A stretch of DNA of 43,363 nt from Woeseiaceae bacterium. Its GTDB lineage: Bacteria > Pseudomonadota > Gammaproteobacteria > Steroidobacterales > Woeseiaceae. The position numbers and the translations under genes are program-made. Below are positions 8,439-17,292 of the stretch, in pieces (within the stretch, counting starts at the first letter, position 1; each line of letters opens with the position of its first letter). The notes beneath the pieces were generated by a model. It had not been told where the DNA came from, searched no databases, and was given only the letters and a program-made list of their open reading frames with translations. The stretch is taken from NCBI GenBank assembly GCA_021773035.1, contig JAJFKU010000007.1:1-43363 (forward strand). The letters run 5' to 3'.

Positions 8439-9434
8439 CTAAATCACTGAGCCCATTTTGAAAATAGGCAGGTACATAGCGACAACCAGTGTCCCCACGA
8501 ATACATATAGCAAAAGTTTCAGAACTAAAGAGAACTGGTCCCTCACCTGTATCAGGATGAGTGACATCTTCCCAATGTGTTCCTCGCACTGATGGTTTAT
8601 CTCGGCCCGAAAATTGCCGAGTTTCTCGGCGATCGCCAGCTCAGCGAGAATCGGCAGATCGGAGAAATCGCCGGTCTCGCCGTGCAGCGAATCGATACTC
8701 AGCGTATCCGGCTGATTGCTTGCTTTGGCCGCAAGGGTAACGGCCTGGCCGGGTGTTAGTTTGCAGTCCATCAGCAGCCTGCAGAAGTTGAGAAACAATC
8801 CGAGGTTGTAATACTCGGCAACCCGGCCAATCATGGGTACCCAGGACGGCCAGCGAGGTAACGGCTCGATTTGCTGTATGCGCCGATGAAACATCGCGAC
8901 AAACCATACGACCAGCGCAACAATCAGGGCCAGGAGGATTCCAACCAGCGGGAACCCGCTGCCACCAAACTTGAACACTGTCTGCGTGAGCGCCGGTAGT
9001 TGCTCATAGTGCTCTGCGAACATGCCCTCGAACGACGGCACAACCGACAGACCGAAAATCAGTGTGATGACTATCACGACAAGCGACAGTGCCGCGAGGT
9101 ACCAGGTCAGTCCCACGACACCCGCCCAGTAAGTCTCGAAGACAACCCTGCTCTGGCGCAGGTAATCGACAAAGCCGCGGAAAAAATCGTTCTTCGACTC
9201 CGGAACCGCCGGCATTAATTTCGCCAGCATGCGATAGGGGTTCGGTCCCAGCGCTCGTTCGGGCGTTTCGGTATTCGTGAACAGGCGGCGCAGATACCCG
9301 ATCTCTTTCTCATAGCGTTCCGGGCTGGCGTCAGCCAGTCTTTGCAGTGCCGCCTCCGCTTCGTTGCTGGCCAGGAGGTGCGCCAGCTGGCGACTCATGA
9401 AGGCCAGGTGCTCAGTTGTCTTCGATGCAAACAT
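8439..9434 (-). CDS. PilC/GspF-like inner membrane protein, shortened
   Basis: 331 aa against about 400 for PilC. The C-terminus (VGTLVVAMYLPIFKMG) is the PilC/GspF hallmark. The second T2SSF domain is present at about residues 195-325, including LLMDCKLTPGQAVTLAAKA. Of the first domain only the end is recognisable (membrane span near 103-130, then VVPSFEGMF). Residues 1-90 are an unrelated charged helical segment. Three membrane spans are visible (about 103-130, 155-182, 303-325). The gene lies six bases after the upstream pilin-like gene, and its stop overlaps the ribosome site of the pilin gene. It probably forms the platform of a small pilus-like assembly, though the truncation makes full function uncertain. 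Confidence 0.82.
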   Translation of the reverse strand: MFASKTTEHLAFMSRQLAHLLASNEAEAALQRLADASPERYEKEIGYLRRLFTNTETPERALGPNPYRMLAKLMPAVPESKNDFFRGFVDYLRQSRVVFETYWAGVVGLTWYLAALSLVVIVITLIFGLSVVPSFEGMFAEHYEQLPALTQTVFKFGGSGFPLVGILLALIVALVVWFVAMFHRRIQQIEPLPRWPSWVPMIGRVAEYYNLGLFLNFCRLLMDCKLTPGQAVTLAAKASNQPDTLSIDSLHGETGDFSDLPILAELAIAEKLGNFRAEINHQCEEHIGKMSLILIQVRDQFSLVLKLLLYVFVGTLVVAMYLPIFKMGSVI

Positions 9435-9440
9435 GTTCTC

Positions 9441-9986
9441 TCAGGGTCCTTTGCAAATGGATGGCAGGTCGTCCGGATTGACGGTAGTCTTGTCCAGACC
9501 TGACGTCGTAGTATCGGGTGGCTGCGGATGGCCGGCGCAGATTAGAACATAAGGGGCGCCGTCGTAGGCCGTGGCCCGGGCAAAACGAAATGTGGTGCGA
9601 CGGTTCGCGAGCCTCTCACTGCTATCGCGGCCATCAAACCAGGTATCAACCGCGCCACCGTCGTTGAGGGTCATCCGCGAGATGAAGCGGCCGAGATCGT
9701 CGGTCGTACTGAAGACGCCGATGGCCGAAACTTCCTTGTCCTCCGGCCAGCGACCGGTCTGCGCCCGATGGGTGATTAAATCGGTTTTCGCACCCAGTAT
9801 CAGGGTGAACGCTTCAGCTATCTCAGCCTTCGCGAGATACTCCTCATAGTCCCTTGCAGCCAGGCTTACGAGGAGCATGACGATGGCGAGGACAGCGCAG
9901 ATTTCAAATGTCGAGCGGAGCCTTTGTCCGATGTCTGCGGCGATAACCGCTAAAAGAACGCGCCGCAAGTCACTCTGTACCGACAT
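9441..9986 (-). CDS. Degenerate pilin-like membrane protein
   Basis: 181 aa from the ATG at 9986; the frame is open to 10052. After a 25-residue charged start comes a single hydrophobic helix (FEICAVLAIVMLLVSLA), then ARDYEEYLAKAEIAEAF and a TGRWPED stretch. These align with the neighbouring pilin ([15 protein letters not shown] and HGRFPAD). The prepilin Gly-1 and mature Glu5 are missing, so normal cleavage and methylation look impossible. The C-terminal half is a beta-rich globular region with two Cys (CAGHP, ICKGP). It overlaps the upstream membrane-protein gene by 17 bases and is followed after six bases by the PilC-like gene. Probably a non-processed pseudopilin relative or structural partner. 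Confidence 0.65.
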   Translation of the reverse strand: MSVQSDLRRVLLAVIAADIGQRLRSTFEICAVLAIVMLLVSLAARDYEEYLAKAEIAEAFTLILGAKTDLITHRAQTGRWPEDKEVSAIGVFSTTDDLGRFISRMTLNDGGAVDTWFDGRDSSERLANRRTTFRFARATAYDGAPYVLICAGHPQPPDTTTSGLDKTTVNPDDLPSICKGP

Positions 9987-10647
9987 AAACGATCTCGTTC
10001 GAACCAGCGAAGAAAATGGATGCCAGGCTATCGGAGCGACCGGCGACAACAAGAATGGAGACGATCATTGCCACGGGAATTACGCAGGCGACAAATGTGT
10101 TCAGAAGTGCCCTGGCCGTCGAAAATCCCTGCACGCTTGCGAGCCCCCGTACGAATATGGCCAATGACCAGATGACGAAGAGAAACTGAATGACAGTAAG
10201 CGCCATCGCTGCAGGCAAAACTGTCATCGTCGGTTCGGACAGAAAGTCTGCCTCGCTCGTCTCAGCCAGAATGGCCGCGGCGATCATCAACGGAATACTG
10301 AGGATTGTGAGGGCCGCAATCGGTGCGTTGCCCCAGGCAATAGCTGTTTGAATGCTCGCGAGTCCCGCTTTTCCACCGAGCCAGATGCCGGTAGCCCGAA
10401 TCAGGTAAGCGCCGACAAATAATTGCAGGACTTCGAATACGGGGCCGTACGATAACAATGCCAGCCAGAACAGGCCGATCTCTACCTGTTCGATATCGGT
10501 GGAAAAGAAAGCGATCGTCGGCCAGGTCGCGAACCCGGCAATGATCGGTAACGCGATGAGGCGGTAGCCGGGGTTTTCATGTGCGATCCGGGCAATCGTC
10601 TGAGACGGATGAAGCCAGACAGATCGTAGCGGCGAGCGATGCTTCAT
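9970..10647 (-). CDS. Yip1-like multi-pass membrane protein
   Basis: 225 aa from the ATG at 10647; a TTG at 10674 would add nine residues and cannot be excluded. After a soluble start with HPSQTIARIAHENPGYR there are about five hydrophobic spans (PIIAGFATWPTIAFF, LFWLALLSYGPVFEVLQLF, APIAALTILSIPLMIAAAIL, ALTVIQFLFVIWSLAIFV, LLNTFVACVIPVAMIVSIL). The pattern, with GxWLGGKAG between spans, matches the bacterial Yip1-domain family. The biochemical role is unknown. It is the first gene of the pilin-like operon, so it may help place or insert the pilus-like proteins; that is inference. Confidence 0.65.
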   Translation of the reverse strand: MKHRSPLRSVWLHPSQTIARIAHENPGYRLIALPIIAGFATWPTIAFFSTDIEQVEIGLFWLALLSYGPVFEVLQLFVGAYLIRATGIWLGGKAGLASIQTAIAWGNAPIAALTILSIPLMIAAAILAETSEADFLSEPTMTVLPAAMALTVIQFLFVIWSLAIFVRGLASVQGFSTARALLNTFVACVIPVAMIVSILVVAGRSDSLASIFFAGSNEIVYVGTE

Positions 10648-10800
10648 AGCGACGGGCAATACCCCTGCTTTCAAGTCCGCTCAAGCATACCAGCAACTCA
10701 GGGCGTAGCTGTCCGAAATCGTCCGTGAGGATGCCTTCCTGCGACGTTTCCCGCGCATCCGGCATCCATGTTGTGAAGACAACAAATAGGGAGCCTGATC

Positions 10801-11373
10801 ATGAAACTCAAACAAACAGCAGTATTTGTCGCCGCCGCGCTGTTCGCGACGACGGCTTTTTCCGGCGACAAGCATCACAAGACCGAAATCAAAGTGGTCG
10901 CCGGTGGCAGTGGCAACGAAGCCATTGTGGTGCTCGACAGTGATGAACTGGGCTTCGACCCGTATGAAATGCAGGTGGGTGAAAATCGTTCGTTTGTCGA
11001 CAAGAGCGGCCGCGCCGTTTTAGTTACGCGGTCGGAAGACGGTTTGACGATTGAGGCCGATGGCAAGACTATCGACGTGACGGCGTTCGGCGGCGCTCAC
11101 GATCAAGCCGTCCGGGTTCACGGTAATGCAGACATGCACGACATCGACGTAAAGGTGCTGCACGACACGATGATTGTCGATGTCGCGGCTTCCGATGCAG
11201 TCATGATCTTCAGTGGTAAGGAGATAGACGACGCGACGCAACAGCTGATCCGGTCGGCGCTCGAGTCTGCCGGCCATAGTAATGTGAGTTTCGCCGGTGG
11301 CAGTGATGGAGGCGGCCTGCATCAGATCGTCGTTACCGAGAAACTGCATGAAGTACGGGAACTCGTGGAGTAG
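10801..11373 (+). CDS. Secreted hypothetical protein
   Basis: 190 aa. TAGGGAG lies nine bases before the ATG. A signal peptide covers residues 1-21 (MKLKQTAVFVAAALFATTAFS), followed by a Lys/His-rich mature start (GDKHHKTEIKVV). The body is beta-rich and Asp/Val-rich, with DDATQQLIRSALESAGH as one helix and a Gly/Ser stretch (FAGGSDGGGLH) near 164. No known family is recognised. It stands alone between a divergent pilin-like operon and a strong terminator, so it is probably a single-gene transcript for a periplasmic protein. Confidence 0.75.
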   Translation: MKLKQTAVFVAAALFATTAFSGDKHHKTEIKVVAGGSGNEAIVVLDSDELGFDPYEMQVGENRSFVDKSGRAVLVTRSEDGLTIEADGKTIDVTAFGGAHDQAVRVHGNADMHDIDVKVLHDTMIVDVAASDAVMIFSGKEIDDATQQLIRSALESAGHSNVSFAGGSDGGGLHQIVVTEKLHEVRELVE

Positions 11374-11400
11374 GGCCTGAAAATCTCCCGGATCACCCAA

Positions 11401-11427
11401 AGGGCGGCCTCGGGGCCGCCCTTTTTT
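11401..11427 (+). terminator. Intrinsic terminator after secreted protein gene
   Basis: AGGGCGGC and GCCGCCCT form a GC-rich stem around a short loop (CTCGGG region), followed by six T residues. It lies 27 bases after the stop of the 10801 gene. Confidence 0.9.
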
Positions 11428-11492
11428 GTTCATATCCACGTGCCGTTGGTTAATACTAGAGAAATACCCCTGCGTCGAGCGTGGCACCATCA

Positions 11493-12713
11493 ATGGACTT
11501 CGAGTTTTCTCCCAAAGTACAGGAACTGCGTGAGCGCCTGCTGGCGTTCATGGAACAGCATATTTACCCGAACGACGCGGAATTCCAGAGTCAGGTCGAT
11601 GCCGGCGATCGCTGGGAACCACCGGAAATGCTTGCGGGGTTGAAGGAACGTGCCAGAGAGGCCGGTCTCTGGAATCTGTTTTTGCCCAAAAACTACGGCG
11701 AGTTCAGCGCCGGTCTGACAACGCTCGAGTACGCGCCACTGGCTGAGATTATGGGCCGCGTCCTGTGGTCGTCGGAAGTTTTCAACTGCAGCGCGCCGGA
11801 TACCGGCAATATGGAAGTACTGGCGCGTTATGGTAACGACGCACAGCAGAACACCTGGCTGTTGCCTTTACTGCGCGGTGAAATACGTTCGGCGTTTGCG
11901 ATGACCGAACCCGATGTTGCCTCATCCGACGCAACCAATGTGCAGACGTCCATACGGCGCGATGGTGACGACTACCTGATTAACGGGCGTAAGTGGTACA
12001 TCAGCGGTGCCTGCAACAGGCATACGCGAATAATGATTGTTATGGGCAAGACAGACCCAGACAACGACAATCGTTATCGGCAACAGTCGATGATCCTGGT
12101 TCCCATCGACGCGGCCGGCGTAAAGGTCGTCCGCCCGATGCGCGTGTATGGTTTCGACGACGCGCCGGAAGGGCACGCCGAGGTCATTTTCGACGACGTC
12201 CGGGTGCCGGCCGACAACCTGCTGCTCGGTGAAGGCCGCGGTTTCGAAATCGCACAGGGGCGCCTGGGGCCAGGGCGAATACATCATTGCATGCGGCTGA
12301 TAGGCATGGCGCAACGGGCGTTGGAAGCCATGTGCCTACGGGCTGAAAATCGCGTGGCGTTTGGTAGACCATTGAGCAAACAACAGTCGGTCCGTGAAGA
12401 CATCGCCAGATCGGCCTGCGAGATCGAGCAGGCAAGACTGCTGACTCTGAAGGCTGCGGCGAGAATGGATGACGGTGGCAACAAGGCGGCCAAGGACCTG
12501 ATTTCGATGATTAAGATCGTCGCTCCGGGGATGGCCTGCGCCGTTATCGATCGCGCCATACAGATTCACGGCGCGGGCGGCGTCAGCCAGGACTTTTTCC
12601 TGGCACATGCCTATGCGGCTGCGCGCTCCATCCGGCTGGCCGATGGTCCCGACCAGGTGCACATGATGCAGCTTGGCCGCAATCTTGCGGCGGCAACAGC
12701 GACGCTCAGGTAA
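11493..12713 (+). CDS. Acyl-CoA dehydrogenase (FadE/ACAD11-type)
   Basis: 406 aa. It has the acyl-CoA dehydrogenase layout: N-terminal helical domain, middle beta domain with [16 protein letters not shown], and C-terminal helices with [16 protein letters not shown] and [10 protein letters not shown]. That ending is typical of the ACAD10/11-like branch. It would oxidise an acyl-CoA to the 2-enoyl-CoA using FAD and electron-transferring flavoprotein. ATG 11493 ([12 protein letters not shown]) matches the usual family start; a GTG at 11481 would add four residues. The kinase-like gene follows 11 bases later with its own AGGAG, as in the fused human ACAD10/11 proteins that join these two domains. 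The chain length and substrate are unknown. Confidence 0.93.
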   Translation: MDFEFSPKVQELRERLLAFMEQHIYPNDAEFQSQVDAGDRWEPPEMLAGLKERAREAGLWNLFLPKNYGEFSAGLTTLEYAPLAEIMGRVLWSSEVFNCSAPDTGNMEVLARYGNDAQQNTWLLPLLRGEIRSAFAMTEPDVASSDATNVQTSIRRDGDDYLINGRKWYISGACNRHTRIMIVMGKTDPDNDNRYRQQSMILVPIDAAGVKVVRPMRVYGFDDAPEGHAEVIFDDVRVPADNLLLGEGRGFEIAQGRLGPGRIHHCMRLIGMAQRALEAMCLRAENRVAFGRPLSKQQSVREDIARSACEIEQARLLTLKAAARMDDGGNKAAKDLISMIKIVAPGMACAVIDRAIQIHGAGGVSQDFFLAHAYAAARSIRLADGPDQVHMMQLGRNLAAATATLR

Positions 12714-12724
12714 GGAGCGGCACG

Positions 12725-13747
12725 ATGCAGACTCCCGTCGATTCGTTGGATATCGATGTACTGGGACCCTATCTGGAGGCGCATGTCGACGGTTATACCG
12801 GGCCGGCCACGATCGAGAAATTCGCCGACGGCCAGTCGAATCCGACTTTCAAAGTGAGCGCAGCGTCGGGCGATTACGTTCTGCGCCGGCAACCGCCGGG
12901 CGAACTGCTGAAATCGGCGCATGCGGTCGATCGCGAATACCGGGTACTTGCTGCACTGGCCAACTCCGAGGTTCCGGTCGCAAGGGTTTTTCATTTGTGC
13001 GAGGACTGCAGTATCGTCGGCTCGATGTTCTACGTTATGCAGTATTGCCCGGGCCGGATTTTCTGGGATGCGGCGATTCCGGAGGTGAATAAAACCGAGC
13101 GAACGGGCATCTATGTCGAAATGAGCCGCGTATTGGCAGCCCTGCATCAGGTTGATATCGAAGCAGCCGGGCTCAACGACTTCGGCAAGCCCGGAAATTA
13201 TTTCGAACGGCAATTCGATCGCTGGAGCAGCCAGTATCGGGCGTCGGCGCTGCGTAAGATCGATGCGATGGAAGCCTTGATCGACTGGTTGGGCGATAAC
13301 CTGCCAAAAGACGATGGCCGGGTATCCCTGGTGCATGGCGATTATCGTCTCGACAATATGATTTTCGACAGTGAGCAGCCCAGGGTCATCGCGCTGCTCG
13401 ATTGGGAGTTATCGACGCTTGGCCATCCGTTCGCCGATGTCGGTTATCAGTGCATGCAGCTGCGTATGCCCGACCGGCAGGGCAGTATCTCCGGGCTGCG
13501 GGGGCGCAATCTCGGTGAACTGGGTATACCGACAGAGGCCGAATACGTTGCCAGTTACTGCGAACGCATGGGCATCGCCGGTATCGACAACTTCGGTTTC
13601 TACGTGGCCTTCAGCTTTTTCCGGCTGGCGGCGATCATACAAGGCGTTGCCAAACGCGCCGTCGATGGCAACGCATCAAACCGGAACGCCGCGGCGATGG
13701 GGGAGTACGTGGCGCCCATGGCTGAACTGGGTCTTGAGGCGCGGTGA
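12725..13747 (+). CDS. Aminoglycoside-phosphotransferase-like kinase (ACAD10/11 kinase type)
   Basis: 340 aa. The APH fold is shown by YVLRRQPPG (ATP-binding Lys/Arg region), the catalytic-loop HGDYRLDNMIF (about 204-214) and the metal-binding LLDWE (about 222-226). AGGAG precedes the ATG. It follows the acyl-CoA dehydrogenase by 11 bases. In animals ACAD10/11 carry this kinase fused to a dehydrogenase and act on 4-hydroxy acids by phosphorylating the hydroxy group before elimination. A similar job here, feeding hydroxy acyl-CoAs into beta-oxidation, is a family-based inference. True aminoglycoside resistance is unlikely. Confidence 0.9.
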   Translation: MQTPVDSLDIDVLGPYLEAHVDGYTGPATIEKFADGQSNPTFKVSAASGDYVLRRQPPGELLKSAHAVDREYRVLAALANSEVPVARVFHLCEDCSIVGSMFYVMQYCPGRIFWDAAIPEVNKTERTGIYVEMSRVLAALHQVDIEAAGLNDFGKPGNYFERQFDRWSSQYRASALRKIDAMEALIDWLGDNLPKDDGRVSLVHGDYRLDNMIFDSEQPRVIALLDWELSTLGHPFADVGYQCMQLRMPDRQGSISGLRGRNLGELGIPTEAEYVASYCERMGIAGIDNFGFYVAFSFFRLAAIIQGVAKRAVDGNASNRNAAAMGEYVAPMAELGLEAR

Positions 13748-13766
13748 TCGAACGGGAGCATTCGAA

Positions 13767-13931
13767 ATGACGAGACTCATTACGGTCATTCGCCTCGGTC
13801 CGGGAGACGGGGGTTTCGAAAACGCCGCGCTGGATGCGGTCGAGCAGTTTCGTTATGCACCGCAATTTGAGGGCGGCGAAGCTGTAGCGGTGAGTGGTAT
13901 CAAAACCCGGATTACTTCTGATCTGGAGTAA
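13767..13931 (+). pseudogene. TonB C-terminal domain remnant
   Basis: 54 codons beginning MTRLITVIRLGPGDGG. The rest (FENAALDAVEQFRYAP, then GGEAVAVSGIKTRIT and final DLE) reads as the last half of a TonB C-terminal domain: an AALxAVxxFRYxP helix, GxxVxVxGV turn and final beta strand. The membrane anchor, proline-rich linker and first half of the domain are missing. GGGAG lies upstream of the ATG, so the fragment could still be translated. It ends inside the last codons of the convergent glycosyltransferase gene. Probably a decayed tonB, though a short functional peptide cannot be excluded. Confidence 0.55.
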
Positions 13932-14697
13932 ATACGCGCAAGCGGCGGGTTCGCAAAGCAGGGGCTTCGAGGTGCTCCATGACGTAAACCCGCAGGTTAA
14001 ACAGCTCGCGCATAATCGAATTGCCGGTTTTTCTCAGTAAGCGCTGTATCCATAGTCGAAAACCGTAACTGGGACGTTGCCGGTTTCCTATATCCGACTG
14101 CGCTGCGAGAGTGCTGGCATGAACGATGGGTGGATTTAGCGCAGCGATGGTTTGCCGATGACGCCAGAAGCGCTGCATGAATTTATCCACCGGCTCATCG
14201 ACCACGCCACCCGCGGCATGCAGGCTTGCCGCGGCTTGCGGTGATATAGCATAAGCCAGGGCCAGTAAAGGTACGCGCTGACAGCGACGAATATCGAAAG
14301 GCCCGTTTCTTTCGGCACTTCGTGACCAGCGCGGATAGGGTCCGGAGAGGCGCAGCAGCCCCCAGCGGGCTACACGCTGCCGGGTAATGCAGAAGCCGTG
14401 TTGGAAGGCGGGGTCGAGGCGCGCGTCGTCTTCCAGAATCAGAAAATCTTCACCGCCGCTCGCACACTGACCCCAAAGTGCGAGATGGCTGGCATAGCAG
14501 CCGATTTCATTCGCGGTCGCGGATCGACCGCAGTTGCGGATAAATTCCGCGTCGTCGTAGTGGTGCACATGATCGAGTGCTTCGGAACCGGAAATAGCAT
14601 CGAAGAACTCGAAGTCTGTGTGCGCACTTTCAAGCTGCTTTCGAATACTGGCGCGCCGACGCTCGGACCGTCTCAAACTGATGACATAGCACTTCAT
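13912..14697 (-). CDS. Glycosyltransferase family 25 (lipooligosaccharide type)
   Basis: 261 aa. It starts MKCYVISLRRSERRR, the GT25 N-terminal pattern (VISLxRxxxRR). EIGCYASH (64-71) and ILEDDA (about 87-92) follow; the DD pair is the donor/metal-binding motif of this family. It should transfer a sugar, often galactose, onto cell-surface oligosaccharide from the cytoplasmic face. A C-terminal basic tail (RLWIQRLLRK) may contact the membrane. The gene lies 38 bases after the ABC permease on the same strand and could be read with it. A perfect 12-bp palindrome (GTCTCATGAGAC) sits directly against its ATG. Its 3' end overlaps the TonB remnant on the other strand. Confidence 0.85.
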   Translation of the reverse strand: MKCYVISLRRSERRRASIRKQLESAHTDFEFFDAISGSEALDHVHHYDDAEFIRNCGRSATANEIGCYASHLALWGQCASGGEDFLILEDDARLDPAFQHGFCITRQRVARWGLLRLSGPYPRWSRSAERNGPFDIRRCQRVPLLALAYAISPQAAASLHAAGGVVDEPVDKFMQRFWRHRQTIAALNPPIVHASTLAAQSDIGNRQRPSYGFRLWIQRLLRKTGNSIMRELFNLRVYVMEHLEAPALRTRRLRVFTPDQK

Positions 14698-14709
14698 GTC
14701 TCATGAGAC
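14698..14709. promoter_or_regulatory. 12-bp perfect palindrome at glycosyltransferase start
   Basis: GTCTCATGAGAC directly abuts the ATG on the minus strand and would overlap the ribosome site. It could be an operator or a chance palindrome. Confidence 0.25.
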
Positions 14710-14735
14710 GACCTCACGGCGGCGAATCGGTCGCG

Positions 14736-15950
14736 CTAGATGGATCGTGTGGCGATTGCCGGCGTTATATTGCTTGCCTTTCGCGCCGGCCCGGCGACCG
14801 CCGCCTGACCGACCAGCCAGAGAGCGATCATTGCGATCGGAATGACGTACCAGGCGAGCGGCTCCAGTGCGAAGGCCTCAACCATGACGATGTTCAGCGC
14901 AATGGCCAGTATGGCGCCGACGATTACGCCCAGGCTGCTGATGATGAAGTTTTCGACCATGAAGTAGCGAACGATTGCCGGTTTGGTAGCGCCCAGTGCG
15001 CGGCGGATTCCGATCTGCCGCGTGCGGCGGCTGACGTTAAAGCTCGCGAGACCGACGATTCCGAGTCCGGTGATAATCACCAGCAAAGCGACGGTAAACG
15101 TCAGGATTTTGATCAGCGCAGAGTCACCGAGGTAGGCCATTTTTCTGACCTGCTCAATGGTCGTCATACCCTTGACTATGCGGTCCCGGTTGCTGTTCGC
15201 CAGTAGCTCTTCGACCTGCAGCATCAGCTCGTCCCGGTAGCCCGGTTCGGTTCTCACGACGTAACGCTGAAACTCCGGAGTCCGGCGCTGTGGCACCAGC
15301 AGAGATCGTTCTATGCCGGACCAATCCTGCCAGGGAGCCTGCAAACGATCGATAACGCCGACAATGTTAACGGGGTCCGTGTCACCGAGATAGACGGTTT
15401 TTCCAACGACGGAGCCTTGCTCCTCGGGAAACAGCTCCTTGGCGAGCGCTTCCGTGATGATGCCGTAGGCCGGCCAGGTATTGTCTTCGGGGTCCTTCCA
15501 TGACACCTGATTGGGTGTGAAATTTTGACCATCGATTATCGTTGTGGCGAAGGTGTCTACGCCGTGTTCGTCCACGAAATAGATGGCGGCGCCCACCGAG
15601 TCGGTGCTCTGCGTCCCGGGCTCCAGCTGCAGACCCTGCGACCAGCCGCCCTGACGCAGTGGGAACGAATTAGTCGCCATTGCGGCGCGTACGCCCGGCA
15701 GGTTCCGCAGCATATCGAGGTCCGCTTCAACAAGGGCCCTAATATCCATATCGGGCTTGAACGACGCACTGTAGAAGGTGAACGTATTGGCCTCGTCAAG
15801 GCCGCTTTCGCGGCCCATGGCATTACTGCGTTCCTGCATGATCGCGAAGGCGTTGACCATGATGGTCATTGTTACGGCTATTTGCAGAGCGATGAGTACG
15901 AAGCCGGCCTTGTTCTTGAGCATCGCTCGCCAGATGGGTCCGAATTCCAT
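14736..15950 (-). CDS. ABC transporter permease (MacB/FtsX type), second subunit
   Basis: 404 aa. A first membrane helix is near 14-38 (FVLIALQIAVTMTIMVNAF). A large periplasmic domain (about 40-270) follows, then an FtsX domain with three helices (about 280-400) containing GLASFNVSRRTRQIGIRRALGAT. The last is the usual FtsX cytoplasmic loop that contacts the ATPase. AGGAG precedes the ATG. It is the last of four genes: adaptor, ATPase, permease 1, permease 2. The pair of different MacB-like permeases suggests a heterodimer that drives substrate export from the periplasm or inner membrane through the adaptor. The substrate is unknown; peptides, lipids or antimicrobials are the usual choices. 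Confidence 0.9.
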   Translation of the reverse strand: MEFGPIWRAMLKNKAGFVLIALQIAVTMTIMVNAFAIMQERSNAMGRESGLDEANTFTFYSASFKPDMDIRALVEADLDMLRNLPGVRAAMATNSFPLRQGGWSQGLQLEPGTQSTDSVGAAIYFVDEHGVDTFATTIIDGQNFTPNQVSWKDPEDNTWPAYGIITEALAKELFPEEQGSVVGKTVYLGDTDPVNIVGVIDRLQAPWQDWSGIERSLLVPQRRTPEFQRYVVRTEPGYRDELMLQVEELLANSNRDRIVKGMTTIEQVRKMAYLGDSALIKILTFTVALLVIITGLGIVGLASFNVSRRTRQIGIRRALGATKPAIVRYFMVENFIISSLGVIVGAILAIALNIVMVEAFALEPLAWYVIPIAMIALWLVGQAAVAGPARKASNITPAIATRSI

Positions 15951-15959
15951 GCCGTTCTC

Positions 15960-17279
15960 CTACTGAATTCTGAGTGTTGTCGCCGGTGAAATGCTGCAGG
16001 CCCGCCAGGTTGGGTACAGGGCGGCAGCGAGTGCCGAGATCACGGCCAGCGCGACCGCGAGACTGATCATCGACCAGTCCATGCGCACCAGGTGTTGTAT
16101 GAACTCGTACTCGATGTACAGATTCTCGATGCCGCGCAGGCCGAGCCAGGTCAGACCTATGCCAAACACTCCGCCAACGACGCCGATGATTCCGGCTTCA
16201 ATGATGTACTGCGAAAACAGGGCTGATTTGCTTGCGCCCAGGGCCCGCCGAAGACTGATGTCGCTGGACCGGCGCATGACCTTCGCCAGCAACAGACCAA
16301 TTGTATTTAGCAGACAGACGAGTAAAAACAGCACGGCGAGACTGAGCAGCACGCGAACGTTATCGTCGACAACGTCCTGGTTTTCGAGCCACTCTGCGGG
16401 CGTGCTCAAGCGGTTGTTCAGTGGCCGCGGGAAGCGCCCTATGAGCTTCTGTTGTTCGACATACGCGTCGAGGAACTGCAGGTATTCCTGCTTTTGCGAG
16501 TGGTTTTCCAGCTCAACCCACATCTGTATCCAGATACATTCAGACGCCAGGAAAGCGGCGTACCCGCCGTCGCCCGCGGGTTTCCAGCAACTGGTGTTAC
16601 CGTTGCTGCCAAACTCGCCGGTGATCGCGACAGAGAACGGCAGGTAAATGTCCTCGGGCGCCTCGAACGGATTGTTGTTGACGTCGAAAAACTTCGGTAC
16701 CGGTGTCCATTCAGCGAGCACACCCACTATCCGGTACGACTCGTCATTCATCGTCAGCATCCGGCCCACCGAGTCTGCGCCGCCGAACAGCTGTTCGTTC
16801 ATATCCGCCGATAGTACCGTGACATGCTCCTCGGCGAGATCTGCAGACTGGTCCCAGCCACTGCCAAAGGCGAATGGCACGTCGAACATGGCAAAAAATT
16901 CTCCGCTGGTCGCCCGAACGTTCTGCTGAAAGGGCCGCGTATCCGCGTTTTCGGGTTGCACGACCCGGTCCGACTTGAAGCTCACAACCTGACGGGCCGC
17001 GCGGCCGGCTTCGTACAGCACCTTCGCGTCGATGTACGTGATCTGCTCCGGCGGTTCGTTGGGCTCCCGATAAGGGTCGTCCGGATTCCAGTTGTCGACC
17101 TGAACGTGGAAAAGGACATCGTTTTTAGGCGCAATCGGGTTATCGCTCATCACGTGCCGTACGGTCGCTATCGTCATGCAGGCGCCGATGCCAATCGCGA
17201 TCGCCGCAACCATCAGTGAGCTTAGCGCCGGGTTCGCGCGAATACTGAGCAAGCCGAGTTTTAGATAGTATCGAAACAT
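15960..17279 (-). CDS. ABC transporter permease (MacB/FtsX type), first subunit
   Basis: 439 aa from the ATG at 17279 (MFRYYLKLGLLSIRANP), preceded by GGGGAGCGGAA; an extended frame reaches 17315. It has one N-terminal helix (SLMVAAIAIGIGACMTIATV), a long periplasmic MacB-type domain and a C-terminal FtsX domain with VMRRSSDISLRRALGASKSA, the ATPase-coupling loop. Its periplasmic part is longer than that of the second permease and carries two Cys (SCWKPAG and ASECIW). The gene is 13 bases after the ATPase gene and nine before permease 2. The two permeases share the family but are clearly diverged, supporting a heterodimer. Confidence 0.9.
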   Translation of the reverse strand: MFRYYLKLGLLSIRANPALSSLMVAAIAIGIGACMTIATVRHVMSDNPIAPKNDVLFHVQVDNWNPDDPYREPNEPPEQITYIDAKVLYEAGRAARQVVSFKSDRVVQPENADTRPFQQNVRATSGEFFAMFDVPFAFGSGWDQSADLAEEHVTVLSADMNEQLFGGADSVGRMLTMNDESYRIVGVLAEWTPVPKFFDVNNNPFEAPEDIYLPFSVAITGEFGSNGNTSCWKPAGDGGYAAFLASECIWIQMWVELENHSQKQEYLQFLDAYVEQQKLIGRFPRPLNNRLSTPAEWLENQDVVDDNVRVLLSLAVLFLLVCLLNTIGLLLAKVMRRSSDISLRRALGASKSALFSQYIIEAGIIGVVGGVFGIGLTWLGLRGIENLYIEYEFIQHLVRMDWSMISLAVALAVISALAAALYPTWRACSISPATTLRIQ

Positions 17280-17292
17280 TTCCGCTCCCCGG

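Noticed and set aside
12611..13336. A 241-codon minus-strand frame over the dehydrogenase/kinase junction
   Set aside because: It overlaps two well-supported genes on the other strand and has no family features.
12725..13747. Aminoglycoside resistance gene
   Set aside because: The APH-fold gene follows an acyl-CoA dehydrogenase in an ACAD10/11-like pair, which points to lipid or hydroxy-acid metabolism.
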